Assembly: GCA_913775715.1 (NCBI GenBank)
Contig: CAJYMC010000004.1
Location: 1 to 64,000, forward strand
Length of the DNA stretch: 64,000 nt
Origin: an uncultured Exiguobacterium sp.
Lineage (GTDB): Bacteria; Bacillota; Bacilli; Exiguobacteriales; Exiguobacteriaceae
Direction of reading: 5' to 3'
Of the stretch, positions 33,803 to 43,237 are shown piece by piece. Positions within the stretch are counted from its first letter, which is position 1; each line of letters starts with the position of its first letter. Made by a program: the position numbers and the translations under genes. The notes under the pieces are model-generated. The model was not told where the DNA came from and did not search any database. It worked only from the letters and a program-made list of their open reading frames with translations.

Positions 33803-33863
33803 TTGAAAATGACCTTGTGAAGGATTACACTAAGTATATCAAATGAATGTGATATTTATCACA
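33803..33863 (+). promoter_or_regulatory. Promoter of NADH oxidase with Rex-like operator
   Basis: TTGAAA (33803-33808), 17-bp spacer, TACACT (33826-33831). Downstream, 33848-33863 is the perfect palindrome-like TGTGATATTTATCACA, followed by A, close to the Rex consensus TTGTGA-N6-TCACAA and also compatible with FNR/CRP sites. Rex senses NADH/NAD+, which suits the downstream gene. Confidence 0.7.
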
Positions 33864-33889
33864 AACAAAACACAAAGGAGACTTTACCC

Positions 33890-35239
33890 ATGAAAGTAGC
33901 AGTCATCGGATGTACACACGCAGGAACAGCAGCAGTCAAAGAACTCGCTTCACAACAAGACGTCGAGATCACCGTTTATGAGCGGAATGACAATGTATCG
34001 TTTCTCTCTTGTGGAATCGCGCTTCACGTCGGTGGTGTCGTCAAACATGCGGAATCACTTTTCTACTCATCACCAAGTGAACTCGCTGAACTCGGCGCTG
34101 AGATGCGTCTGAAACATGATGTACTTGAAATCGATAGTGAACGCCAAACGATCGTTGCGAAAAACCTCATGACTGGCGAAGTCGTTCACGATACGTACGA
34201 TAAACTCATCATGACGACAGGGTCATGGCCAATCATTCCAATGCTTCCTGGCATTGAGTTGAATCAGATCGAGCTCTGTAAAAACTATCACCACGCTCAA
34301 ACAATCATTGAAAAAGCGACAGATGCAGAGCGGATCACAGTCGTTGGTGCAGGGTATATCGGTGCTGAGCTCGTCGAAGCGTTTGAAGCATACGGAAAAG
34401 ACGTCACGTTCATCGATAGTGCGGATCGCATTCTCAACAAATACCTCGACCGCTCGTTCACTGATGTCATCGAACGTGAATTGACAGACCGTGGTATTCG
34501 CCTCGAACTCGGACAAACTGTCCAAAGCTTTAAAGGGGAAAATGGCTCCGTGACACACGTCGTCACAGACAAAGGAACGTTCGAAACGGATCTTGTCATT
34601 CTCTGTGTCGGCTTCCGTCCAAGTACGGAACTCTTAAAAGGACAGGTCGATATGCTACCGAACGGTGCCATCATCGTTGACGATTATATGCGGACAAGCA
34701 ACCCGAACATCTTTGCTGCTGGTGACAGCTGTGCCGTCTATTACAATCCAGCTCGGACACACGCCTATATTCCACTCGCAACGAATGCTGTCCGGATGGG
34801 AACATTGATCGGTAAAAACTTACGCGCACCAAAGATTCGTTACCAAGGAACACAAGGCACATCTGGTCTTCGCCTATATGATTTGAACATCGCGTCGACT
34901 GGTTTGACAGAAGAAGCGGCACCCTTGTTCGGACTTGAAGTGAGTAGCACGACGGTCACAGATGCGTATCGCCCAGAGTTCATGCCAACAGCAGAAGACG
35001 TCCAATTGAAGCTCGTCTTCGAGACAGCAACCCATCGTGTCGTCGGTGCACAAATCATCTCAAAAGTTGATTTGACACAAGCGATGAACACACTTTCTGT
35101 CGCGATTCAAAATGATATGACACTTGAAGAGCTCGCTTTCGTCGACTTCTTCTTCCAACCGCACTACAACAAACCGTGGAACTTGCTGAACCAAGCAGCT
35201 CTGCAAGCGATGAATGAGCGTCAATCCGCTCGTGTCTAA
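33890..35239 (+). CDS. nox: NADH oxidase, water-forming type (FAD-dependent)
   Basis: A 449-residue FAD/NAD disulfide-reductase-like enzyme. The single redox cysteine (SFLSCGIALHVGG, Cys41) and the His10 of CTHAGTAA are those of H2O-forming Nox of lactic bacteria; the sequence GAGYIGAEL is the NADH motif. It would reoxidise NADH with O2. A CoA-disulfide reductase assignment is the main alternative. The promoter carries a Rex-like operator. Confidence 0.85.
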   Translation: MKVAVIGCTHAGTAAVKELASQQDVEITVYERNDNVSFLSCGIALHVGGVVKHAESLFYSSPSELAELGAEMRLKHDVLEIDSERQTIVAKNLMTGEVVHDTYDKLIMTTGSWPIIPMLPGIELNQIELCKNYHHAQTIIEKATDAERITVVGAGYIGAELVEAFEAYGKDVTFIDSADRILNKYLDRSFTDVIERELTDRGIRLELGQTVQSFKGENGSVTHVVTDKGTFETDLVILCVGFRPSTELLKGQVDMLPNGAIIVDDYMRTSNPNIFAAGDSCAVYYNPARTHAYIPLATNAVRMGTLIGKNLRAPKIRYQGTQGTSGLRLYDLNIASTGLTEEAAPLFGLEVSSTTVTDAYRPEFMPTAEDVQLKLVFETATHRVVGAQIISKVDLTQAMNTLSVAIQNDMTLEELAFVDFFFQPHYNKPWNLLNQAALQAMNERQSARV

Positions 35240-35259
35240 GCGCATTACACGATCAATCA

Positions 35260-35291
35260 AACAAGCAACGGATCACCGTTGCTTGTTTTTC
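35260..35291 (+). terminator. Intrinsic terminator after nox
   Basis: ACAAGCAACGG-ATCA-CCGTTGCTTGT followed by T run. Confidence 0.9.
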
Positions 35292-35322
35292 CCTAGGAAG
35301 CGATTTCGAATGAAAACACCAG

Positions 35323-35805
35323 TTATATCGTCTTTTTCTCCGATTTAGTCTCAAATAGATGCTGCCAGTCTTGATACGGCATCGTACCATTCACTGTTTC
35401 CATGTCAAAGCGTAACGGTGCAATCAATTCGAGCGAATTGCCATCTGGATCCTCGAAGTAGATCGCCGCGTGCGCATGTGGATGGTTATCGAGAACAAGC
35501 GGTTGATCGGCTGCCGCTACACCAAAAGCGGACCGAACGATAATGCCCCTCTCCTTTAACCAGTCCTGTGCTTTATCGATATTTTCCTGCCCCATTCGAA
35601 ACGCCACATGTCGAATCGATGGATGATACGGTAACTCGGCTTGACCGGCTTTCCATAAACCTAACCAACTCTTGCCGTGCTCGATCCAAAAGAAAGCGAC
35701 GCGTTCATTTCGGAACGCACATGCTAGACCTAATTTTTCGTAAAAGACAATCGATCGTTCGAGTTCTTTGACCGGTAAATGAGCTTCATACAGTCCAGCA
35801 ATCAT
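35323..35805 (-). CDS. VOC family (glyoxalase-like) protein
   Basis: A 160-residue vicinal-oxygen-chelate protein with paired beta-alpha-beta-beta-beta modules; candidate metal ligands are His near EAHLPVKELERSIVFYEKL, His in SIRHVAFRM and Glu in DPDGNSLELIAP. Function unassigned. ATG at 35805 follows GAGGAG by 10 nt; a GTG nine bases upstream is too close to the site. Confidence 0.88.
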   Translation of the reverse strand: MIAGLYEAHLPVKELERSIVFYEKLGLACAFRNERVAFFWIEHGKSWLGLWKAGQAELPYHPSIRHVAFRMGQENIDKAQDWLKERGIIVRSAFGVAAADQPLVLDNHPHAHAAIYFEDPDGNSLELIAPLRFDMETVNGTMPYQDWQHLFETKSEKKTI

Positions 35806-35869
35806 CTTCTTCACACTCCTCTTTTTCTAGTATAAACCATCAATTTCCAAATTTACTAACATCAGAAAC

Positions 35870-35894
35870 GTTTAATCCGACCTGTTGAGGGAAC
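35870..35894 (+). promoter_or_regulatory. Candidate SigB promoter of the SDR gene
   Basis: GTTTAA (35870-35875) and GGGAAC (35889-35894) with 13 bp between match the SigB consensus almost perfectly. The gene behind it resembles Bacillus general-stress SDRs. Confidence 0.7.
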
Positions 35895-35936
35895 ATACAC
35901 CCTATACCAAAACCAACTTTCAGGAGGAATGTTTAC

Positions 35937-36821
35937 ATGGCTGCATCGAAAAATCCGTTAACCCAATACTTCAATGACGATTTCCCAAAACAATATCAGG
36001 ACGCACCAGCGGTTCAAGCAAAAATGGAACCTGTTCCCGATTGTGGCGAAGAGAGTTATAAAGGCTCCGGCAAATTGATCGGTAAAAAAGCACTGATTAC
36101 GGGTGGCGACTCCGGCATCGGCCGAGCAGCAGCAATCGCCTACGCTCGTGAAGGGGCTGACATCGTCCTCAACTACTTACCGGAAGAACAACAGGATGCG
36201 GAAGAGGTCAAAGCACTCGTTGAAGCAGCGGGACAAAAAGCATATCTCTTACCTGGTGATTTGAGTGACGAGGCGTTCTGTGGACAACTCGTCAAAGAAG
36301 CATACGAATCACTCGGCGGACTCGATATTTTGGCACTTGTCGCCGGTAAACAACAAGCTGTCGAAGATATTCTCGACCTGTCGACGGAGCAATTGCGCAA
36401 AACATACGAAATTAATGTCTTCTCCCTCTTCTGGGTCGTCAAAGCAGCCTTGCCACTCTTGAAAGAAGGGGCTTCGATCATCACGACGACATCGGTTCAA
36501 GGATACAACCCAAGCGCGAACCTCTTGGATTACGCTTCGACGAAGTTTGCCATCAACGGTTTCACGCGTGGACTCGCTAAACAAGTCGCACCAAAAGGAA
36601 TCCGTGTCAACTCCGTCGCACCTGGTCCGATTTGGACACCGCTTCAAATCTCGGGTGGTCAGCCAAGCGAGAATATTCCAGAGTTCGGGCAGGAAACACC
36701 ATTGAAACGAAGTGGTCAACCAGTCGAACTGTCGGATGTGTATGTCTTTCTCGCTTCAGACGCTGCGAGCTATGTCACGGCGCAAATCTATGGTGTCACA
36801 GGCGGAATCGAATTGGCATAA
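35937..36821 (+). CDS. SDR family oxidoreductase (YhxC/YhdF-like general stress type)
   Basis: A 294-residue short-chain dehydrogenase with the long N-terminal extension typical of this subgroup ([15 protein letters not shown]), cofactor motif [10 protein letters not shown], and catalytic YASTK. The substrate is unknown. The SigB-like promoter suggests induction by general stress. A strong terminator follows. Confidence 0.92.
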   Translation: MAASKNPLTQYFNDDFPKQYQDAPAVQAKMEPVPDCGEESYKGSGKLIGKKALITGGDSGIGRAAAIAYAREGADIVLNYLPEEQQDAEEVKALVEAAGQKAYLLPGDLSDEAFCGQLVKEAYESLGGLDILALVAGKQQAVEDILDLSTEQLRKTYEINVFSLFWVVKAALPLLKEGASIITTTSVQGYNPSANLLDYASTKFAINGFTRGLAKQVAPKGIRVNSVAPGPIWTPLQISGGQPSENIPEFGQETPLKRSGQPVELSDVYVFLASDAASYVTAQIYGVTGGIELA

Positions 36822-36834
36822 AAATTGAATCTCG

Positions 36835-36862
36835 ACAGGATAGCTTCGGCTATCCTGTTTTC
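36835..36862 (+). terminator. Intrinsic terminator after the SDR gene
   Basis: ACAGGATAGC-TTCG-GCTATCCTGT, a perfect 10-bp stem with UUCG loop and short T run. A weaker SigB-like pair, GTTTTC-N13-GGGATA, starts at its right arm. Confidence 0.85.
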
Positions 36863-36944
36863 GCCGTGTCTTAACGGGATATCAGTTGCATCACCAGGTA
36901 CCATTTAGTCTAATGAGAGTAATAACGATAAAGGAGTGAATCAG

Positions 36945-37496
36945 ATGACTGAAAAAGAAAAGATGATTCAAGGGGAACTCTACTTAGCACAAGATCCGGA
37001 ACTCGTAGCTGATCGCATCCGAGCACAATCGCTCTGTTATGAGTTCAATCAATTGAGTGTCCATGATGGGACTAAACGGAAGGCACTTCTTCAACAATTA
37101 TTCCAGACGGATCAAGCCGACTTTTACATTGAACCGACCTTTAAATGTGATTATGGCTACAACATTACGTTAGGGACTCGCTTTTATGCCAATTACGACT
37201 GTGTCTTGCTCGATATTTGCCCGATTACGATCGGTGACAACTGCATGTTTGCTCCAGGAGTACATATCTATACCGCGACTCATCCTCTCGATCCTGTCGA
37301 GCGCAACAGCGGTTATGAATTCGGAAAACCGGTCGTCATCGGGAACAACGTCTGGATCGGTGGACGCGCGGTCATCAATCCCGGTGTGACGATTGGAGAC
37401 AATGCTGTCATCGCCTCAGGAAGTGTCGTCGTCAAGGATGTACCGGCAAACAGCGTCGTCGGTGGAAATCCGGCCCGAGTCATCAAAACGATTTAA
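36945..37496 (+). CDS. maa: Maltose/galactoside O-acetyltransferase family protein
   Basis: A 183-residue left-handed beta-helix acetyltransferase; hexapeptide repeats run from about 90 to the end ([19 protein letters not shown]), and [17 protein letters not shown] is the active-site loop with His. The opening [19 protein letters not shown] is the Mac domain. ATG at 36945 follows AAGGAGTG. Physiological acceptor sugars unknown. Confidence 0.92.
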   Translation: MTEKEKMIQGELYLAQDPELVADRIRAQSLCYEFNQLSVHDGTKRKALLQQLFQTDQADFYIEPTFKCDYGYNITLGTRFYANYDCVLLDICPITIGDNCMFAPGVHIYTATHPLDPVERNSGYEFGKPVVIGNNVWIGGRAVINPGVTIGDNAVIASGSVVVKDVPANSVVGGNPARVIKTI

Positions 37497-37593
37497 TTCT
37501 CATCAAATTCTAATCTGTTCCTCAGCTTCCTTTCACGTGGTCTGGTTATTCTATGTATAAGAACAACAGCCACTACTAAAGGAGGACATCATC

Positions 37594-38478
37594 ATGACTG
37601 AAAAACTAACAGATAAAGGGAATAAGCGCTTCAAAAAAGGAATCGCTACACTTGCCGTAACGGGTACAGTCTTAACAGGAGCCGGCGCATTTCTCCTTTT
37701 CACAGGTCCAGGACACTCTCTCGTCAACTCGACGGTCACCACTTCACAGCAGGCAGAGCAAAAAGTCGAAGCTGCTTCGCGCCAAGTCGAACAAAAGCTT
37801 CCTGCTTCGATGCGTGACGATCAAGAAATCGAAGGCACATTACAAAAACTATCGGATCGTTCAATGACGATCGACGTCAACGGTGATACTCAGACGTATG
37901 ACTTTGCTTCGTCAGTCGAACGCGAAGCTGTGCAAGAAGGCGATTGGGTCAAAATCGATCTGAATGCGAATCAGCAAATCACGGAACTTGAGCGAGAAGA
38001 TCAAGACGATCGGAATGACCGAGAGGACGATGGCAATCGCTCAGATGATTCATCGGGTGATGCGAATGAACGATACGGCATCCTTCGTGCCCTATCACAA
38101 AGTGAATTGACACTCGAACAAGATGGACAAGAGACGGTTTACGCGATTGCGGATCGTGCGGAACGTGATGCTGCGAAATCTGGGGATATCGTAAAAATCG
38201 AATTGAATGCAGACGGTCAAGTCCGTGAAATCGACCGTGACGATGACAACGAGGATCGTAATGCTACACGCGACGAAGACCGTGACGATGCACGGGAACA
38301 AGAAGTCCGCGGCACGCTCGCTAAAATAACGAATCAAGAGATCGTCATCGAACAGAATGGTGCGCAAAAGTCATACTCTCGTGCATCAAACATGGAGCAA
38401 GATGATGACGTCCGCGTCGGTGGTTCCGTCAAACTTGAGTTGAACGCGTCAGACGAAGTGACAGAAATCGATGAATAA
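37594..38478 (+). CDS. Membrane-anchored protein with three DUF5666-like repeats
   Basis: A 294-residue protein: basic N-terminus, one membrane helix (about 16-38), a coiled stretch, then three homologous repeats of about 55 residues (about 78-135, 160-217, 238-294). Each follows G-L-L-I-NG-Y-A-E-GD-VKIELNA-VTEI, and they are separated by Asp/Arg-rich spacers. Small SH3/OB-like beta units are likely. It stands 19 nt before a two-component system, suggesting a shared signal or output at the cell surface. AAAGGAGG precedes the ATG. Confidence 0.8.
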   Translation: MTEKLTDKGNKRFKKGIATLAVTGTVLTGAGAFLLFTGPGHSLVNSTVTTSQQAEQKVEAASRQVEQKLPASMRDDQEIEGTLQKLSDRSMTIDVNGDTQTYDFASSVEREAVQEGDWVKIDLNANQQITELEREDQDDRNDREDDGNRSDDSSGDANERYGILRALSQSELTLEQDGQETVYAIADRAERDAAKSGDIVKIELNADGQVREIDRDDDNEDRNATRDEDRDDAREQEVRGTLAKITNQEIVIEQNGAQKSYSRASNMEQDDDVRVGGSVKLELNASDEVTEIDE

Positions 38479-38497
38479 TCATTAAAGGAGGATGTTT

Positions 38498-39181
38498 ATG
38501 CCAACCACCATCTTAATCGTTGAGGACGATGCGAAAATCGCACGCCTCCTTGAACTCGAACTCCAATATGCCGGGTACGCGACACGTGTCGCCCCCAACG
38601 GAAAAGATGGTCTCGCTGCCGCTGAGCATTCGGTTGATCTCGTCTTACTCGACGTGATGATGCCGGAGCTGAGCGGCTTCGAGGTGTTGCGCAGGCTCCG
38701 TGGAAAAGATATTCATGTCCCCGTCATTATGCTAACGGCACGTGGAGAAGTTTACGATAAAGTCGCAGGACTCGATCTTGGTGCGAATGATTATGTGACG
38801 AAACCGTTCGAAATGGAGGAACTCCTTGCCCGGATCCGGGCGTTACTCCGTACTCCGACTTCAACGAATAACGCATCGCGCACGTTACAGTTCGCTGATC
38901 TTGTACTCGACCTTGATCGACATGAAGCATTTCGCGATGAATTGCGACTTGATTTGACACCACGCGAGTTCGAACTCCTGACGTATTTACTCGAAAACAA
39001 GGAGCATGTCCTGACACGCGAACAAATCCTAAATCGCGTCTGGGGGTACGATTACTTCGGCGAGACGAATATCGTCGACGTCTACATCCGTTATCTTCGG
39101 AAAAAAGTCGATGTTCACCCTCCTGCTTTGATCCAGACCGTTCGTGGGGTGGGTTATGTGCTGAGGGAGGCGAATCCATGA
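38498..39181 (+). CDS. OmpR/PhoB-family response regulator
   Basis: A 227-residue regulator with receiver domain (phospho-acceptor Asp52 in LLDVMMP, Lys in VTKPFEMEEL) and winged-helix output (about 128-225). ATG at 38498 has AAAGGAGG 6 nt upstream. Its stop overlaps the kinase ATG by 4 nt. Confidence 0.95.
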   Translation: MPTTILIVEDDAKIARLLELELQYAGYATRVAPNGKDGLAAAEHSVDLVLLDVMMPELSGFEVLRRLRGKDIHVPVIMLTARGEVYDKVAGLDLGANDYVTKPFEMEELLARIRALLRTPTSTNNASRTLQFADLVLDLDRHEAFRDELRLDLTPREFELLTYLLENKEHVLTREQILNRVWGYDYFGETNIVDVYIRYLRKKVDVHPPALIQTVRGVGYVLREANP

Positions 39182-40449
39182 AGCTTCGAACGAAACTCGC
39201 CTTGTCCGTCACCGCCTTTACGACACTCTTATTATTGCTTTCGTTCATCGTCGTGACCTTCGTCGTCCGCAATCATTTGATTGAATCCCGTTATACGCAG
39301 CTTGAACAGGCAGAGGAATTGATGGAAGATGACTCGTCGGTTCGAGCATTGCTGACGCTTCATGAAGACGCCGTCGTCTTATCGAATAAAGATGGACGAT
39401 GGGTCATTTCAAACGACGAAGAGGATGACGACTCTTCTACCGTTAACGGAGACATACAAGCGAGTGATCTACCCGGCATTCCGAGGTCGAATGATCCATT
39501 TAAGTCTGGCGATTGGTTCGGGATTGTTTATCAGGACCAAGCCTATCTGTTCGAAGATGAAAGCGTCGATGATACGGTCTCGACACTCGTCTTGACCTTC
39601 ACCATCGTGTTGGTCGTTGGCATCGTCATTGCGTTCATCAGTAGCTTCTGGATTGCGTATCAGACGCTCCGACCGCTCAGGCAACTGAATGATACAATGC
39701 AACGGATCTCGTCTTCCGGAACGCTTGAGACCGTGCAGACCGAACGTGATGATGAGATTGGTCGCCTCGGTCGCGTCTTTAATCAGATGATTGGTCGTGT
39801 CGATCAATCAATGGAACAACAACGGCAATTCGTCGCCGATGTCTCGCATGAGATGAAGACACCATTGACGGTCATCGAAGGCTATACGCAATTGTTGAAA
39901 CGATGGGGCAAAACGAAACCGGACGTCCTCGATGAATCAATTGAACACATCTTGCAGGAGACGCACGCGATGCGGACGACCTTGATCGAACCCATGCTCG
40001 AACTGTCCCGTCTCGGGTATGAGGAAACATCAGTTGAAGAGATCGACTTAGCGGAGCTTGGGAGCGAACTCGCCGATCGGATGTATCACGCGACAGGGAC
40101 AATCATCCCTGTTGATGCCTCTGGAACGATCCGGGCGAATCGAGAAGCGGTGCTACGCATCTTAACGATTTATATCGATAACGCCCTGAAGTACGCTACT
40201 TCTCCTGAATTACATCTGCGCAAGGAGCGACTCGCTGTTCTTGACCAAGGCACATCTCTAACGGATGAAGAACGTTCCCGGTTATTTGATCGGTTTTACC
40301 GACTCGATGCAGCACGCGATCGTTCAGGAAGTGGACTCGGTTTGTCGATTGCCGCTGCACTTGCGACGACACATCATTTTCAGGTCGGTAGTGAAGCGCG
40401 TCAGCCAGACGGAAGCTGTTTCTATCTGATTCCCGAGCAGTCGGGATGA
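39178..40449 (+). CDS. Sensor histidine kinase
   Basis: A 423-residue kinase with two membrane helices (about 8-30 and 135-162) enclosing an acidic extracytoplasmic sensor of about 100 residues, a HAMP linker, phospho-His in DVSHEMKTPL and a shortened HATPase domain with N-box NALKY and GSGLGLSI. The G1 DXGXG box is reduced to a brief 'VLDQGTSL', and the domain looks compacted, but key parts remain. Pairs with the upstream regulator. Confidence 0.93.
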   Translation: MKLRTKLALSVTAFTTLLLLLSFIVVTFVVRNHLIESRYTQLEQAEELMEDDSSVRALLTLHEDAVVLSNKDGRWVISNDEEDDDSSTVNGDIQASDLPGIPRSNDPFKSGDWFGIVYQDQAYLFEDESVDDTVSTLVLTFTIVLVVGIVIAFISSFWIAYQTLRPLRQLNDTMQRISSSGTLETVQTERDDEIGRLGRVFNQMIGRVDQSMEQQRQFVADVSHEMKTPLTVIEGYTQLLKRWGKTKPDVLDESIEHILQETHAMRTTLIEPMLELSRLGYEETSVEEIDLAELGSELADRMYHATGTIIPVDASGTIRANREAVLRILTIYIDNALKYATSPELHLRKERLAVLDQGTSLTDEERSRLFDRFYRLDAARDRSGSGLGLSIAAALATTHHFQVGSEARQPDGSCFYLIPEQSG

Positions 40450-40516
40450 AACTTTTCCTGCATCAGTGTCGTACACTTAAAGAAGAACGTCACATGATGA
40501 AAGAAGGAAACTCACG

Positions 40517-41590
40517 ATGGCTAAAAAACGTTGGGGTGGACTTGCTGTTGCCGGCGCCTTTCTCTTATCGAAGGGAAAAGTCATCCTTGCCTTATTGAAA
40601 TTTTCGAAGTTCGGAGGCACCCTGATTTCGTTCGGAATCTCCCTTCTCTTTTACGCTCAAATATTCGGGGTCTGGTTCGGGGTTGGATTGCTCTATCTCC
40701 TATTCATTCATGAGATGGGACATCTACTTGCTGCGAAGCGACTTGGTTTTAAGACTGGTCCTGCGATTTTCGTTCCTTTCATGGGAGCCGTCATCGGGAT
40801 CAAGGATACGTTTCGAACACCAAAACAAGAAGCGATTCTTGCGTACGGTGGACCACTCGCGGGTCTCCTGTCCCTGATTCCGCTTGCGATTGGATACGCT
40901 GTGACGGGAAATGACTTTTGGCTCGTCATCTTCCATCTCGGAGCTCTATTAAATCTCTTCAACCTACTTCCCGTCAGTCCGCTTGACGGTGGACGGATTC
41001 TTGCGGGACTTCCAATCATCGTCTGGGTTGCGGGACTTGCCGCCTTGATTGCTTACGGTATCACGAACTTCAGCTTGATTTTGCTTTTGATCGCTTTCTT
41101 CGGCGGTAGTGCTGTCTGGAAACGGTATAAGTTCGCAAAACAATATGAAGAGAACCGGTCGACCTTGATGTTATACCGTGCTGCACGCGAACGCGTCTTA
41201 CGCGCAAAGGCGGAGCAGGAACGCGTAAACGCTGAAGTCGCTCTTGCTCCAGAAATAGAAGAAGAACAAACAGTCGAAAGTACGTACGATCCGATTGCTT
41301 GGTCACTACGACTTGATTTACAAGATTTGCGACAAGCGAGTCCACAAGAGGCACGTCAGGAAGCGGACGATCTGTTACGGTATCAATATGATGCTGCGAA
41401 CGATTACAATGCGTTGTTGCGTCGAATCGATCAGCGGATCGAACCTCTCCGACTCGCTGAAGAGTCCGTTCAGTATCATCAGATGCCGAAAAAACAACAA
41501 ACGATCACGCTCCTTGCTTACTTGGCGCTCGGTGCTATTTTATTCATTGCTTTTGAATACTCGAAAGGATACTTGCCTATCCCCTCTTAA
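40517..41590 (+). CDS. Site-2 protease (M50) family membrane metalloprotease
   Basis: A 357-residue protein with HEMGH zinc site in a membrane helix (about 71), the second M50 motif PVSPLDGGRI (about 150), several spans, a long cytoplasmic helical segment and a final C-terminal membrane helix. No PDZ domain is seen. Substrate unknown; adjacency to the two-component system is suggestive only. Confidence 0.88.
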   Translation: MAKKRWGGLAVAGAFLLSKGKVILALLKFSKFGGTLISFGISLLFYAQIFGVWFGVGLLYLLFIHEMGHLLAAKRLGFKTGPAIFVPFMGAVIGIKDTFRTPKQEAILAYGGPLAGLLSLIPLAIGYAVTGNDFWLVIFHLGALLNLFNLLPVSPLDGGRILAGLPIIVWVAGLAALIAYGITNFSLILLLIAFFGGSAVWKRYKFAKQYEENRSTLMLYRAARERVLRAKAEQERVNAEVALAPEIEEEQTVESTYDPIAWSLRLDLQDLRQASPQEARQEADDLLRYQYDAANDYNALLRRIDQRIEPLRLAEESVQYHQMPKKQQTITLLAYLALGAILFIAFEYSKGYLPIPS

Positions 41591-41602
41591 ATCGAGTTCT
41601 AT

Positions 41603-41632
41603 CGGATGCGCTTCATGGCGCATCCTTTTTTC
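41603..41632 (+). terminator. Intrinsic terminator after the M50 gene
   Basis: GGATGCGC/GCGCATCC stem with TTCATG loop and six T. Confidence 0.88.
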
Positions 41633-41740
41633 ATGGAACAAACACATTGACTAGAGTGATTTCTTGCATCTCGTCAAAGAAGCGACTACTCTGAGTAAAA
41701 CCCTACTTACCACTTGTCTAAAAAAGGAGGCTCTCCTTCC

Positions 41741-43129
41741 ATGAATAAAAACACTGCCCGTCTGGGTGAAGCACCTGTCAATCAGCTCTTACTTAGTCTC
41801 TCCCTACCAGCGATGGTCGGGATGCTCGTCACGGCACTCTACAATATCGTCGATACGATATTCGTCGCCCAAGGCATCGGTACGGCTGCTGTCGCCGCCG
41901 TCGGAATCGCTTTTCCCGTCCAGCTCGTATTGATGGCAATCGCCAACTCGATCGGCATCGGAGGTGCTGCAATTGCATCACAACGGCTCGGCCAAAAACA
42001 AACGGATGGTGCTAGTCGTGCTTATGCGAATGTCTTGATGGCGGTCTTTCTCATCAGTATGCTCGCCATCATCAGTGCTTTCATCTTCGTCGAACCGTTA
42101 CTTCGTCTCTTTGGAGCGACAGATAAAATCATGCCGTATAGCATCGCTTTCTTACGTGTCCTCTTGATTGGATCTCCTTTCTTCATGTTAACGATGGCGT
42201 CGAGTGCTATGTTACGCGCAGAAGGACGCGCGAACTATCAGATGCGCGTCATGCTGACGACGGTTGCGATCAACATCGTCCTGACCCCGCTGTTCATCTT
42301 TGGTCTTGATTGGGGCATCCAAGGTGCTGCACTCGGGACAGTCGTTGCGCAAGTCGTCGGTGCTGCACTTGTTTTCCGATTCTTCTTTACGAAACGTCGG
42401 CAAACGGGGTTAACACTCGATCGACATGCTTTCAAACTCGATTTCCGTTTAACATTTCGGATGATGCAAATCGGATCATCGTCTTTCATCATGCAGGTCT
42501 CTCAATCGATTTTGTTCATCACCGTCAACCATATGCTCGTCCGGTACGGAGGTACGACAGAACTAGCGACGTTTGCGGTCATCAATAAATTCATGGCGCT
42601 CGTCGGTATGCCGATCATGGGAATCGTGCAAGGGATGCAACCGATTGTCGGGTATAATTTCGGTTCTCGGCAATTTAGCCGGATGTCGCTTGCTATCAAG
42701 CTCGCAATCCGTTACGGCTTATCGTTATCAATCAGCTTGTGGTTACTGATTCAACTGTTCCCCCGTTTTTGGGTCGGCTTGTTCACGGAAGAAGCAGCAC
42801 TGCTGCAGGAAGGCTCGAGTGCGATGCGCATCTTATTCGCTTTATCGTTCGTCTACGGGATTCAAATGATTGTCAACGGGATGTATCAATCGCTCGCCAA
42901 AGCAAAAGTCGCTTTATTCTTGTCCTTGTCACGCCAAACGTTATACACGATTCCACTCGTCCTGATCTTACCCCTGTTCTTCGGTGTCAACGGTGTCTGG
43001 TTCGCTTTCCCGATTGCTGATGCGATGGCTGTTTTGACGGCCCTTGTCTTCGCCTATAAAGATCGCGTTCTGTTATTTAAACCGGAGGAATACGTCGCAG
43101 AGGAACAAAAAGTCGCCACCGCGAAGTGA
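41741..43129 (+). CDS. MATE family efflux transporter
   Basis: A 462-residue twelve-helix antiporter with MATE motifs at the start (LSLPAMVGMLVTALYNIVDT) and mid-protein (PIMGIVQGMQPIVGYNFG). It likely exports cationic drugs using Na+ or H+. ATG at 41741; the ribosome site AAGGAG can pair with CTCCTT three bases on, so it sits in a small hairpin. Confidence 0.93.
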   Translation: MNKNTARLGEAPVNQLLLSLSLPAMVGMLVTALYNIVDTIFVAQGIGTAAVAAVGIAFPVQLVLMAIANSIGIGGAAIASQRLGQKQTDGASRAYANVLMAVFLISMLAIISAFIFVEPLLRLFGATDKIMPYSIAFLRVLLIGSPFFMLTMASSAMLRAEGRANYQMRVMLTTVAINIVLTPLFIFGLDWGIQGAALGTVVAQVVGAALVFRFFFTKRRQTGLTLDRHAFKLDFRLTFRMMQIGSSSFIMQVSQSILFITVNHMLVRYGGTTELATFAVINKFMALVGMPIMGIVQGMQPIVGYNFGSRQFSRMSLAIKLAIRYGLSLSISLWLLIQLFPRFWVGLFTEEAALLQEGSSAMRILFALSFVYGIQMIVNGMYQSLAKAKVALFLSLSRQTLYTIPLVLILPLFFGVNGVWFAFPIADAMAVLTALVFAYKDRVLLFKPEEYVAEEQKVATAK

Positions 43130-43143
43130 CTGGAATAGATATT

Positions 43144-43173
43144 AGATCATCTGCCTTGCAGATGGTCTTTTTT
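43144..43173 (+). terminator. Intrinsic terminator after the MATE gene
   Basis: GATCATCTGC-CTT-GCAGATGGTC followed by six T. Confidence 0.88.
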
Positions 43174-43237
43174 GATGGACTTCTATAATACGAACATGTA
43201 TTCTGTTACTAGTGAATGACAGAAAGGAGCCTGCTGC

